DNA of 64,000 nucleotides, taken from positions 1 through 64,000 of the forward strand of contig JBGAGG010000010.1 in assembly GCA_044226845.1 (NCBI GenBank), read 5' to 3'. Under the pieces are notes generated by a model, which did no database searches, was not told the DNA's origin, and saw nothing but the letters and a program-made list of their open reading frames with translations. Numbering within the stretch: position 1 is the first letter of the stretch; every line of letters begins with the position of its first letter. This DNA comes from JAFDZO01 sp044226845. GTDB lineage: Bacteria > Bacteroidota > Ignavibacteria > Tepidaquicellales > Tepidaquicellaceae. Position numbers and translations under genes: made by a program. Positions 48,135-57,953 of this stretch are shown here, in pieces.

Positions 48135-49397
48135 ATGAAAAAAGTTTTTTTTATATTAGTTACCTTCATCTTTTCTGCACCTTCATTTGCGCAATGGGAA
48201 TTAGTTTCACCTGGTACAAAAGCAAGCGTCTTTGGTACAAGCCCATTAAACCCGACACGTTTATACTCAGGATATAATCTTTGGACTGCATCTACAGATA
48301 ACGGAGTAAATTGGATATGGGATGGGACGGGAGTTCCGTACGTTTCAGGCTCGGGGTACTATTTTACAGTTCTGAGCAGCAATGCTTATTTTGGAGATTT
48401 TGGTGCAGGGTATACAAATCCGGAGGAGGTCTGTTTAGCATCCTGGGGAAGTCCCGGCTCCGCTCACGTATGGGGAGGCATTACAACTGGTCTGACTTAT
48501 GCGCCAAATCAAAAAGCAGGGCCAAATGAATTTGCAATCGTTGATACTTTCACTTACATCTCAACTATAAAGGGTATATATAGAATGCGAAAAGCCATAT
48601 ATAACTGGCAAAGGATTTCCATACCAGATACTGCGGCTTATTCAATAGTAAATAAAAACAATATTCTGTATGTAGGATATGCCACACAAGGCATTAAAAT
48701 GAGTAACGATAAAGGATTTTCATGGGCTTTCAGAAATGGCGGATTGACCTTAGGCACAGTAAAACAAATTAAACAGGCAGGAAATTATCTTTATGCAGGA
48801 AATACCGTGGGGAAAGTTTTCAAAACTACAAACGATGGTGTTAACTGGACAGATGTTTCGCCAGGTATTACCGTAGAAATAAAAAATATTTATACCATCG
48901 ATAGCGCGAACGTGTTTATTAATACTACAAAAGATATTTATAGAACTACAAATGGCGGTATAAACTGGATGCTTTTTAATGAGGGCATACCAGTTACATC
49001 AAGTTTAGTAGGCGCATATCGTGGGTTTATTAAATTTGGTAATTACTTATTCGCAGGAATGAACGATGGAATTTACAGAAGAACTCTTTCCCCGCCAACC
49101 GGTTCAAATCCACAAACAAATATTATTAAAAGTTTTGAACTTGAGCAGAACTATCCTAATCCGTTCAACCCTTCTACGCAAATAAATTTCGAATTACGAA
49201 ATAAGAATTATGTTACTTTAAAAGTTTATGATTTGATTGGCAACGAAATTGCAACATTAGTAAGCGAAAATAAAAATGCAGGAAACTATTCAGTTACTTT
49301 CGATGCAGGGAAATATGATCTTTCAAGCGGAATGTATTTTTATAAACTAACTGCAAACGATTTTGAAGATACTAAGAGAATGGTGCTTTTGAAATAA
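48135..49397 (+). CDS. T9SS-exported beta-propeller protein, B'
   Basis: A signal peptide (VFFILVTFIFSAPSFAQ) precedes a propeller with STDNGVNWI, SNDKGFSWA, TTNDGVNWT and TTNGGINWM blades and a type IX domain (NYPNPFNPSTQINFEL ... KRMVLLK). Its C-terminal domain is nearly identical in DNA to that of gene B although the propellers differ clearly, suggesting gene conversion or exchange of the sorting domain. A strong terminator follows. Confidence 0.88.
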   Translation: MKKVFFILVTFIFSAPSFAQWELVSPGTKASVFGTSPLNPTRLYSGYNLWTASTDNGVNWIWDGTGVPYVSGSGYYFTVLSSNAYFGDFGAGYTNPEEVCLASWGSPGSAHVWGGITTGLTYAPNQKAGPNEFAIVDTFTYISTIKGIYRMRKAIYNWQRISIPDTAAYSIVNKNNILYVGYATQGIKMSNDKGFSWAFRNGGLTLGTVKQIKQAGNYLYAGNTVGKVFKTTNDGVNWTDVSPGITVEIKNIYTIDSANVFINTTKDIYRTTNGGINWMLFNEGIPVTSSLVGAYRGFIKFGNYLFAGMNDGIYRRTLSPPTGSNPQTNIIKSFELEQNYPNPFNPSTQINFELRNKNYVTLKVYDLIGNEIATLVSENKNAGNYSVTFDAGKYDLSSGMYFYKLTANDFEDTKRMVLLK

Positions 49398-49427
49398 TAT
49401 CAAGTCTTGTTTATTGAGTATTGAGAA

Positions 49428-49459
49428 AACCCGCAAACCTGAAAACTTGCGGGTTTTTT
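49428..49459 (+). terminator. Intrinsic terminator of propeller gene B'
   Basis: AACCCGCAA (49428-49436) pairs with TTGCGGGTT (49447-49455), followed by a T-run. Confidence 0.88.
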
Positions 49460-49539
49460 GTTGTATAATAGAATGCTATTTGGATTTTTCCCTATGATAA
49501 TTCTGTTTACATTTATATAAATAAAATACCCCCCTGCCT

Positions 49540-51546
49540 ATGAAAAAGTATATTCAGCCCTTGGGTGTTTTTTTAATTTTGTGTCTCACTACAATTGCCT
49601 ACGGACAGTGGACACAGATAGGACCAAATAGCGGCTCATCAAATGATCCAATTCCTACAATTAATGATTTATATATATCCGGTGATACAATTTATGCAGT
49701 AGATAATGTATTTGGTTTGCATTACTCAACTGATTTAGGTGTAACATGGTGCGAGACAGGTTATATAAGAGGCGGCAATAACTCTTGCGCTGTTTCGAAT
49801 GGTGTCATCTTAGTCGGAAATTCCTCAACAGCTTCCCGTTCAACAAACTTTGGAACAAACTTCGCAAATGTAGTCGCTCCCGGAAATGTAATTGATCTAT
49901 GTATTAATGGAAGAGTGGCAATAGTAGCGGGTTCTGCTGCTACTTATTTTTCGAAAAATACAGGTGTAAATTGGTCATACGGCGGAGGAGGTGGATTTAA
50001 TTCATTACTTATCACTCCAGGAGTGTTTTTTGCCGGAAACAGCAACGGAGTGTACAGGTCAGTTGATACATCTACTTTTATATCCTGCTTATCTCCAAGA
50101 TCAGTTAACGCTCTTGCAACTAACGGAACCAATGTGTATGCCGGCACTGCAACAGGTGTCGATTATTCTACAGATGGCGGCTTAAGTTGGAACGCTACAA
50201 CTATGACATCCAATGTTAAAGATATAACAACATTCGGCTCAAACATTTACGTTATTTCAGGAACAACAGTTTATAAATCAACAAATAACGGACAAAACTG
50301 GATATCAGTTTATAATTCGGGTACAGGACTAAAACAGATAAGGGCAACATCGCAGGGTGTTATAACTATGGATAACAGTACAATATATTGCAGCACAAAC
50401 GGGGGGGCAAGCTGGGTACAAAAAAACTTCGGCTTTATGGAGGCTTACACTGTTTTTAAAACGCCAACTACACTTTTCAGCTCAACAAGCAATTACGGAA
50501 TTTACCGTTCGACAAATAATGGAGCAGAATGGACAAATTTTACTTTGAGCAGTAACTTCTGGAGTATACGTTCTTTTGGCGTAATGGGGTCAACCGTTTT
50601 CTGCGGATTAAATAATCTACCGATACATTTTTCTACAGATGACGGAATTAACTGGGCTCCTTTGACCGGTTCTCCCGCCGGAACATTTTCAATATGCGTA
50701 ACATCAGGTTCAGTATTACTCGCAGGGACTTACAATTCTGGAATTCGCTATTCTACCAATGCAGGATTAAACTGGAGCACAACAAATTTAGGTGCTCAAA
50801 CAATATATTCCATATATGAAAATCAGGGTAAACTCTTTGCGGGAGGTTCGGGTTCCGGTCTTTATATTTCAACTAATGGAGGAACTATCTGGAATCAGTT
50901 TGCAGTTGCACCGGGACCATTAAGTTCTTTTGCTTCTATTAATAATTATGTTTTTGCAGGGGGAGGAGTTGGAGTTTATGTTTCCTCAAATAACGGTACA
51001 ACCTGGGCACCAACACCTTTCACTGAATACACTCTTTGCCTGGCTTCAAGCGGGAATGTTGTTTTTGCAGGAACGGATAAGAACGGTTTCTTTTTAAGTG
51101 AAGACTACGGACAGACATGGAGAAATATAAACCGAAATCTTGGAAACAGGCTTACTGCAACAAGAATGACGATAAGCGGCAACGATTTATATGGCGCAAC
51201 ATATTCCGGGTCAGTTGTGAGAGCGCCAATAAGCGCATTAGTTGGAATCTCAACTCCAATTGAAAATGAAATACCTGATAAATTTTCTTTAAGTCAGAAT
51301 TATCCGAATCCGTTTAATCCGGGTACAGTTATCAGTTACCGGTTATCAGTTGCCGGAGGAGTAACATTGAAAGTTTATGATTTGGTTGGCAATGAAGTTG
51401 CGACTTTAGTAAACGAAAATAAAAATGCCGGAAGTTATTTAGTAACTTTCGATGCAGGCAAATATAATCTTTCCAGCGGAGTTTATTTTTATAAGCTTAA
51501 GGCAGGAGAATTTAGTGAAACGAAAAGAATGGTGCTATTAAAATAA
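49540..51546 (+). CDS. T9SS-exported beta-propeller (YCF48/sialidase-like) protein, A'
   Basis: This 668-residue paralog of protein A keeps the same length and order: a signal peptide (QPLGVFLILCLTTIAYGQ), blades such as STDLGVTWCE, STDGGLSWN, STNNGQNWI and SEDYGQTWR, and a type IX domain (NYPNPFNPGTVISYRL ... KRMVLLK). Its C-terminal domain differs from A: the strand after NPG is ISYRLSVAGGVTLKVYD, with codons like the repeated word ATCAGTTACCGGTTATCAGT. The sorting domain resembles the B genes more than A in its second half (NENKNAG). A terminator follows. Confidence 0.88.
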   Translation: MKKYIQPLGVFLILCLTTIAYGQWTQIGPNSGSSNDPIPTINDLYISGDTIYAVDNVFGLHYSTDLGVTWCETGYIRGGNNSCAVSNGVILVGNSSTASRSTNFGTNFANVVAPGNVIDLCINGRVAIVAGSAATYFSKNTGVNWSYGGGGGFNSLLITPGVFFAGNSNGVYRSVDTSTFISCLSPRSVNALATNGTNVYAGTATGVDYSTDGGLSWNATTMTSNVKDITTFGSNIYVISGTTVYKSTNNGQNWISVYNSGTGLKQIRATSQGVITMDNSTIYCSTNGGASWVQKNFGFMEAYTVFKTPTTLFSSTSNYGIYRSTNNGAEWTNFTLSSNFWSIRSFGVMGSTVFCGLNNLPIHFSTDDGINWAPLTGSPAGTFSICVTSGSVLLAGTYNSGIRYSTNAGLNWSTTNLGAQTIYSIYENQGKLFAGGSGSGLYISTNGGTIWNQFAVAPGPLSSFASINNYVFAGGGVGVYVSSNNGTTWAPTPFTEYTLCLASSGNVVFAGTDKNGFFLSEDYGQTWRNINRNLGNRLTATRMTISGNDLYGATYSGSVVRAPISALVGISTPIENEIPDKFSLSQNYPNPFNPGTVISYRLSVAGGVTLKVYDLVGNEVATLVNENKNAGSYLVTFDAGKYNLSSGVYFYKLKAGEFSETKRMVLLK

Positions 51547-51571
51547 TTACGAATTTCAAATTACGATTCAA

Positions 51572-51603
51572 CCCGTTAGTGCAGAAGTACTAACGGGATT
51601 TTT
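51572..51603 (+). terminator. Intrinsic terminator of propeller gene A'
   Basis: CCCGTTAGT (51572-51580) pairs with ACTAACGGG (51589-51597), followed by ATTTTTG. Confidence 0.85.
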
Positions 51604-51655
51604 GTTATAGCTAAATTGTATTTCTACTTAAAAATAAAATTCTCATTTTTGTTTT

Positions 51656-52186
51656 ATGAAATTACAATCAAAACGACTTACATTTATACGTTATACTGAC
51701 TCTCACTTTGAAGAATATAAACGCCAGGCAATGGATTATGAAGTAATGAAATTCATAAGCGGAAAATCTGCCACAGAAGAAGAAGCAAAAGATAAATGGC
51801 AGAAGATTATGACTGCTAACTCAATGGATGATATATTGGGTTATTATTCAGTCAGGCGAGCAGAAGATAATGAAGTATTAGGACTTGCAAAACTTGTTTA
51901 TTACGGTTCGGAAAAGGGATTAACGAAAGGAAAGCAAACAGGAACGGTTGAAGTAGGATACTCTTTATTTTCAGAATTCTGGGGGAAAGGTTATGCAACA
52001 GAAATAACTGAATTTTTTACTGAGTTTGCAAAAGGATTTAACGATGTAAAAGAAGTCATCGCAATAATAAATCCTGAGAACGGAGCTTCAAGAAGAGTTC
52101 TTGAAAAGCGCGGATACACTTTGTACTCTACTGAATTATTTAACGTTACATCCCCTTCTGAATGGTACAAAATAGAACTGCAATGA
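51656..52186 (+). CDS. GNAT-family acetyltransferase, RimJ/RimL type
   Basis: The protein opens with LQSKRLTFIRYTDSHFEEYK, the usual start of RimJ/RimL-like GNATs, and contains the acetyl-CoA loop VGYSLFSEFWGKGYATEITE (motif A) and NPENGASRRVLEKRGYTLY (motif B). Members modify ribosomal proteins or small molecules; the target here is unknown. Its stop overlaps the start of a second GNAT gene in an ATGA junction, so the two are translationally coupled. Confidence 0.9.
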   Translation: MKLQSKRLTFIRYTDSHFEEYKRQAMDYEVMKFISGKSATEEEAKDKWQKIMTANSMDDILGYYSVRRAEDNEVLGLAKLVYYGSEKGLTKGKQTGTVEVGYSLFSEFWGKGYATEITEFFTEFAKGFNDVKEVIAIINPENGASRRVLEKRGYTLYSTELFNVTSPSEWYKIELQ

Positions 52187-52617
52187 TAAACTACACTCTA
52201 AGAAAAGCTGAAGAAAAAGATTTTGACATCGCGTATACAATCAAACTTGATGCAATGAAAGATTATATAACTCAAACTTGGGGGTGGGATGAAGAGCTCC
52301 AGAATAAATTCCATCGCGATGAATTTTATAGAGATAATATTTACATGGTAGAAGTTGATGGAAGACGAATCGGAACTATAGGAGTAAATGAAATAAAAAA
52401 TGAAATTGTAATAAACCGCATATATTTATTAAAAGAATTTCAGTCTAAAGGAATAGGAAGTTCTTTGCTGAAAAGTGTTATTAATGAACACAAAGATAAA
52501 GTAATAAGATTGGCTGTTTTAAAAGTTAATAGCGGGGCTAAGAAGCTTTACGATAGCTTAGGTTTTGAAGTGTACGGTGAAGGAAATGAACACTGGAAAA
52601 TGAAACTAAAAAAATAA
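52183..52617 (+). CDS. GNAT-family acetyltransferase
   Basis: The start ATG 52183 overlaps the upstream stop (ATGA) and gives MINYTLRKAEEKDFDIAYTI, a typical GNAT opening. Motif A is IYLLKEFQSKGIGSSLLKSV and motif B NSGAKKLYDSLGFEVYGEGNEHW. It is of the general small-molecule GNAT type with unknown substrate. The longer reading from 52162 adds seven residues lying within the preceding gene. A hairpin follows the stop. Confidence 0.9.
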   Translation: MINYTLRKAEEKDFDIAYTIKLDAMKDYITQTWGWDEELQNKFHRDEFYRDNIYMVEVDGRRIGTIGVNEIKNEIVINRIYLLKEFQSKGIGSSLLKSVINEHKDKVIRLAVLKVNSGAKKLYDSLGFEVYGEGNEHWKMKLKK

Positions 52618-52647
52618 AAGCCCTGCAGCTTTCACTGCAAGGCTTTC
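52618..52647 (+). terminator. Hairpin after the GNAT pair
   Basis: AAGCCCTGCAG (52618-52628) pairs with CTGCAAGGCTT (52635-52645) with one mismatch. Only a weak T-run follows, so it is a moderate terminator. Confidence 0.55.
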
Positions 52648-52707
52648 ACTAACCTCTCTCCACTTTTATAAATTTTACTTTACCAACTTTTTACTTTACA
52701 GTTTATT

Positions 52708-55700
52708 CTATTTATCTTCTATTCTTAGTTTGAATCCTGCTGCATTTCCATTCACATCTGTGTAGTACATCAAAGAGCCTCTTGATGGATTAACAGTATA
52801 TTCGCCCGGAATCTGTGCACGCATTATATAAGAGTATTCACTGTCTTTTCCGTACATGTACGTATTAAAGAATGTCACTCTGTTATCTCTAATATCTTTA
52901 TCGGCATAAGACCATCTCCACCAGTAATAATCGTATCCGATATAATCTTTCTCGCCTTCTATCTGATATGCCCAGTCATCTTTAATAACTTCGCATCCTG
53001 CAGGAATTGGATCTTCAAGCATAAAGTACTGCATGTTCTCATCTTTTGAATACACTTTAAGCTTTACCAAAACTTCATCTCCTGATTTTAATAAGCCGTC
53101 AAAATATTTTTTTCTATATGTAATTTTCTCTTCGTTATATGCTGAATATTTTTCCAACTTAAAATATTCCCGCTCGACTCTGAAACCATTCTCTCTCGCA
53201 TCCATATCATTAGTGTAATAAAAAGTATTGGATGAGAAATATACTTTGCCGTTTCCTGATTTTTCTATTTTAATTTCATTATTCCCCTGCTGCAATGCGC
53301 TGCCGTCGATTTTTACAAGCTCATCTTTCTTGAATACATCATCTCGTGTCATCTGCTTTGTGAAATACTGCTTTCCGTTTACAAATACATTCACGGAGTA
53401 ATCCGGGTTTAATTCATTCGATGTTTTTAGATAATCTACCATTGCATAAATTATCCATGCAGTCTCCTGAGTATTTCTCCAGCTTGTTCCCTGTCTTTGC
53501 ATCATAAGCCATCTTATTATTTTATCCTTCAGCTCTGAGCTTCCTTTTATATTAACAAATGCTTTTAATGCCATTGCTGTTGTCTGCACTTTATCATCCT
53601 GCCAGTTGTAATGCCATGTCTTTCCTTCCCAGTATGAAGCGCCTTCACCTGCGGATTTTACATTCTGCTCAAGTATTGCAAGCACACTTTCAGCTCTTGA
53701 TGTCTCACCGAAATTCTTCAAAGCCAATGCACACAAACTTCTTGCATAATCATTTACTTCAGAATATGAAAGAACCTTTTCAATTTCCTTTACCATCTTT
53801 TCTTTATCTTTATTATCAACTAAAGAGATAACATATAACATGTATGCCTTTGTTGTTGCATCGGTTTCTCCTGCGACTTTGCCTTTAATAAAATTAACAC
53901 CTTTCTTAAATACATTTTCCTTTACTGTATAATTAGCATCCTTTGCCATTTTATAACCATATATAACATAAGCTGACATGAAATTATTTGAGCCGTCATT
54001 TGTCCACCAGCCCCATCCGCCGTCTGAGTGCTGAAAGCCGTACAATCTGTTTACACCTGCTTCTACCATCTTCGGAAGATCTTTTTGCAATGCTTCGCTT
54101 ATAGGAGCGTTCAGATCCTTAAACGCTCCTGCTACAACAACAGTTGGCAAAAATCTGCTCATAGTCTGCTCAACACATCCGTAAGGATATCCTGCAAGCT
54201 CATCAAGAGCAGAAAGCATTGTAGAGGCAAGCGAAGGGGCAACAGTAAACTTCATTGTAGCGCTTCGCATATCAGTCCCGCCGGGTATGTATACTTGCTT
54301 GACTTCATTTTTGTATAAGTCATCAAAGTCAGCAACTGTCGGCACCATCATCTGCAATCCTCTTGGCTGCAGAGGTACGCTCATTTCAACTGCATCTGAT
54401 TCTTCATTGGTCAATGCTTCTGCATAAAGTTTAGCAGCGCCGTAAGGATTGTTTACTTTTATTGTCCAGTCAATTCTTTGCTCTGAGTTTGAAGCAAGCT
54501 TTATTTCTCTTAAGCTGTCTCCGACAAGCTCAGTATTACCTGCTCTGAATTTCAGCTTAACATTTTTTTCTGTGCCGAGATAATTATGAATCATTGTTGA
54601 GATTGTAACTAAATCCCCTTCCTGTAAGAAGCGAGGAGTTTCCATTCTCACCAATAAATTTTTTCTTGTTATAACTGTATTAGTTGCCTGCCCTACCTTT
54701 GTATCTTCTGTAATAACTCTTGAAGTAATTCTCCATGAAGTTAAATTATCAGGGTATACAACAATAACTGAAGCATAACCGTTTTCATCTGTCTTGGCGT
54801 AAGGTGTCCAGTATATAGCATCTTTGAAATCAGAACGCAGTTCAGGTGCAACCATCTCTACATTCTTATCGGATTTTTCCTGCTCTTTCAATTTTTTAGG
54901 AGCCTCAGTTTTTTGCTCCATATCTTTTGTAGTTGCTACTTTGTCCACAACTATAGTGCTCTCGCTTGTTCTTCCGCTTCGTACATTTATTTGTCCGCCT
55001 CTTTCATCCTGCACTTCACCTGTAGTCTGTGAAACTAAATTTTCAATTCCTCTTATTCCGGAGTTCTCAATTTCTTCCTGTGTTACAACTTTTCCGGTCT
55101 GCTTTTCAGAATTCAATATCATATAAATAGTTTGCCCCATGCCGACTTTTAAATCAATTACATCTTCTTTATTTTTTTCATCCAGATAAATTCCTATTGT
55201 ATATTCACCTTTAGGTATCTTGAATTCGAACACACCATTTTCACCTGATACTGCAGCCTGAAAGTCCTTGTCAATCACAATTGTTGCACCCGATACTGCA
55301 GTACTATCTGATGTTACAACAATACCTTTTACAGTCGCAAGTTCACTCTCTGCAGTAGACTTAACGTTAAATCTTTCATATATACTCATCAGGCGGGCAG
55401 TACCGTATGAAGAATTATAAGATAAAAATGAAGTTGATACATAAGCAGATTTTTGCCCATAGAAAAATTTCCTTATATCTTTAGTCTTATCTTCCTTGAT
55501 TGCATATATACTTTCGTCAACTATTCCCAATGATACGTCTGCATTCTTCACTGCATTCCCGAATTTATCAGTAACTTTTACTTTTACTTCTCCTGATTCC
55601 TTCGGCTTGTAAACAAGCTTATCAGGATCTATCAGCACAGTAAGAAATTTTTCTTCAGGAATAATAAGTATATTTTTTTCTTCAGTATACATTGTTCCTG

Positions 55701-57789
55701 CCGATACATAAGCAACACTGATTTTAAAATTAGTACTGTATTTATCTGTAATCGGAATCTCAAATCTTTCGGTCTTTCCAACAAACCTTTTTGTCTGATA
55801 AGAAATAATATTATCATCCTCAGTTGTAACAAGTACATTTACATCAGGCACAGTTGTAAACACAACTGCACTACAAATTTCTCCTACTTTATAATTATCT
55901 TTGTCGGTTAAAATTTGCACTGCGCCAGATTCATTATTATACCATGAATAATCTCCGTCTGAAACATAAAATGATGCAGATGTTGTAATGATATTTGAAC
56001 GATCATCGATGGATTTCACTTCAGCTATATAATATCCATTTTGAGCCTCTGAAGGTAAAGTATACTCAACAATTCCTTTTCCGTCAGTTTTTGTTTCTCC
56101 TTTTACATTACCAATATAAAGTTTATGTGCATTCTGATAATCTCTGGTCCAGTCTTGTCTGTAAATAGTTATTTCAAAATTTGTTTTAACCGGCTTGCTT
56201 GCAAAATCTTCGGCATTTACGGTAAAGTTCACTTTATCATTTTTCTTATACCAGTATTTATCTGTGTTTGCAGTTAGTGTAAATCCCCCGCGTGTTACAA
56301 ACGCAGTTGTAGTTCCGTTAATTTGTCTTCGTGATTTATCCGTTACTTTAGCCTGCACAATGTATCTGTAATCGGTTTCATAATCTCCGTACCAGTATTT
56401 ATAATAATAATCGCGATTATTTTCCTGCTTAAAATCTTCCTTAATTGTATATTCAAAATCAAACTTACCGTCTTTTGAAAGCTTGCCTATTCCCGAATAA
56501 ATCATTTCCGAGCCGCTGTAATTTTCTTCTTGCTCAGCATAAAAATCCTCATACCACCATGCCCATTCAGAAAATCTCCACCATGGCTTATAATATCTTA
56601 TTTTGAAAACATTATATTCAACTTCAGCATCAGCAACAGGACTTCCGAAATAATAATCTGCCTGGACGCTTCCCTTCATTTCATCTTTGCCGTAATACTG
56701 AGATTTATCCAGATTAACGGTTACTTTATATTCAGGTTTTTTATACTGCTCAACTTCAAATGTTGCAGTGTAGACATGTTTCTCATCCAGCTGAGTCTGG
56801 ATGTAATATGTTCCAAGCGCTCCTTCATCTTCTATTTTAAAACTTCCATTATAGCTGCCGTCTTCATTAGTTTTCATAAGCTGCTTGAAGACTTCAGCAT
56901 TCTTTGAATCTTTTATTATTACAGTAATGTCTCTGTTCGGTACAACTTTGAAATTGTTTTCAGAAGTCTGTCTTATTGTTCCTTTAAAATTTACCATAGA
57001 ACCCGTCCTATAAACAGGCTGCTCTGTATAGGTATAAGTGTAATATTCATTACCTGCATAACCGAAGTACATATATGCATCGGAGATAATAATATCGTCT
57101 CCTGCATTACCGACTATCAAAGGAGTTAAGTCGTCATTCCCCTGCTTTACATCGTTGTTAATTGTCTGATAAAAAAGTCCGTCAACAGTGCTTCCCTGCC
57201 CTATTTTTCTGCCGCCTAAATAAAAACTTAAGTTAGCATTTGAGATAGGCACGCCTGACTCTCTGTTCACTGTATATGCAAGCATAGAATTATTTCCTGC
57301 CTTTGAGATCACTCCTGCGCTTGAGATAATAAATCCACAGTAGGCAACTTTATTGCCGGCTTTCACACGTAAAACATAGGCGCCTTTATCGTACACATTT
57401 ATTTTCACATACTCATTAATATATCTGTAGCCGTAATCATTTTTTGATGAAAGATTTTTATTGAAGCTTGCAAACTCACTGCAGTATGATAAAAGATTTA
57501 TGCTGTCACGGCTTAGCACATCAACACCATAACGCGAAGCCTGTTTTGAATAAAATGAACCGATATCTGTTATCTTATAAATAGTAAATTCAAAATTAAC
57601 TTTTCTCGCCGACTTTTCGTTATAATCATAGGAGTAAACATAAGCCTGAATATCCTGTCCGGGAGTATAGTACATGTTTGTACTTATCTGAAAGTTAATT
57701 TCTTTCTCGTTATTAACTTCATTTTGTGCATGCAGCACGTTTCCGAGGAATGTAAGTGCAAGGGCCAGAAAAACGTAGAGAGATTTCAT
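52708..57789 (-). CDS. Alpha-2-macroglobulin family protein with receptor-plug-like insertion
   Basis: This 1693-residue exported protein traps proteases. A signal peptide (LYVFLALALTFLGNVLHAQ) precedes several macroglobulin domains. The thioester motif YGCVEQTMSRFLP has Cys1205 and Gln1208 intact, and an alpha-6/alpha-6 thioester domain and receptor-like domain follow. Between the MG and A2M regions (about residues 820-950) there is an insertion with a carboxypeptidase-regulatory-like domain (ATVKGIVVTSDSTAVSGATI, GENGVFEFKIPKGEYTIGIY) and a segment like the plug of a TonB-dependent receptor (VVTQEEIENSGIRGIENLVS, INVRSGRTSESTIVVDKV). No PbpC gene is adjacent. Confidence 0.93.
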   Translation of the reverse strand: MKSLYVFLALALTFLGNVLHAQNEVNNEKEINFQISTNMYYTPGQDIQAYVYSYDYNEKSARKVNFEFTIYKITDIGSFYSKQASRYGVDVLSRDSINLLSYCSEFASFNKNLSSKNDYGYRYINEYVKINVYDKGAYVLRVKAGNKVAYCGFIISSAGVISKAGNNSMLAYTVNRESGVPISNANLSFYLGGRKIGQGSTVDGLFYQTINNDVKQGNDDLTPLIVGNAGDDIIISDAYMYFGYAGNEYYTYTYTEQPVYRTGSMVNFKGTIRQTSENNFKVVPNRDITVIIKDSKNAEVFKQLMKTNEDGSYNGSFKIEDEGALGTYYIQTQLDEKHVYTATFEVEQYKKPEYKVTVNLDKSQYYGKDEMKGSVQADYYFGSPVADAEVEYNVFKIRYYKPWWRFSEWAWWYEDFYAEQEENYSGSEMIYSGIGKLSKDGKFDFEYTIKEDFKQENNRDYYYKYWYGDYETDYRYIVQAKVTDKSRRQINGTTTAFVTRGGFTLTANTDKYWYKKNDKVNFTVNAEDFASKPVKTNFEITIYRQDWTRDYQNAHKLYIGNVKGETKTDGKGIVEYTLPSEAQNGYYIAEVKSIDDRSNIITTSASFYVSDGDYSWYNNESGAVQILTDKDNYKVGEICSAVVFTTVPDVNVLVTTEDDNIISYQTKRFVGKTERFEIPITDKYSTNFKISVAYVSAGTMYTEEKNILIIPEEKFLTVLIDPDKLVYKPKESGEVKVKVTDKFGNAVKNADVSLGIVDESIYAIKEDKTKDIRKFFYGQKSAYVSTSFLSYNSSYGTARLMSIYERFNVKSTAESELATVKGIVVTSDSTAVSGATIVIDKDFQAAVSGENGVFEFKIPKGEYTIGIYLDEKNKEDVIDLKVGMGQTIYMILNSEKQTGKVVTQEEIENSGIRGIENLVSQTTGEVQDERGGQINVRSGRTSESTIVVDKVATTKDMEQKTEAPKKLKEQEKSDKNVEMVAPELRSDFKDAIYWTPYAKTDENGYASVIVVYPDNLTSWRITSRVITEDTKVGQATNTVITRKNLLVRMETPRFLQEGDLVTISTMIHNYLGTEKNVKLKFRAGNTELVGDSLREIKLASNSEQRIDWTIKVNNPYGAAKLYAEALTNEESDAVEMSVPLQPRGLQMMVPTVADFDDLYKNEVKQVYIPGGTDMRSATMKFTVAPSLASTMLSALDELAGYPYGCVEQTMSRFLPTVVVAGAFKDLNAPISEALQKDLPKMVEAGVNRLYGFQHSDGGWGWWTNDGSNNFMSAYVIYGYKMAKDANYTVKENVFKKGVNFIKGKVAGETDATTKAYMLYVISLVDNKDKEKMVKEIEKVLSYSEVNDYARSLCALALKNFGETSRAESVLAILEQNVKSAGEGASYWEGKTWHYNWQDDKVQTTAMALKAFVNIKGSSELKDKIIRWLMMQRQGTSWRNTQETAWIIYAMVDYLKTSNELNPDYSVNVFVNGKQYFTKQMTRDDVFKKDELVKIDGSALQQGNNEIKIEKSGNGKVYFSSNTFYYTNDMDARENGFRVEREYFKLEKYSAYNEEKITYRKKYFDGLLKSGDEVLVKLKVYSKDENMQYFMLEDPIPAGCEVIKDDWAYQIEGEKDYIGYDYYWWRWSYADKDIRDNRVTFFNTYMYGKDSEYSYIMRAQIPGEYTVNPSRGSLMYYTDVNGNAAGFKLRIEDK

Positions 57790-57953
57790 GATTCGTGGGG
57801 TAAAGATTTATAAAAAATGTTTATTCGAATTATTAAAACTTATGAAAACTTTTTAATATGAATTTAAGCCTTCTGATTTTTATATTCCATAAGTCAGTAA
57901 AAGTTCCACAAAGTGTCTATTTTTTTATACAACGCTAAAAATAACTGTAAATA

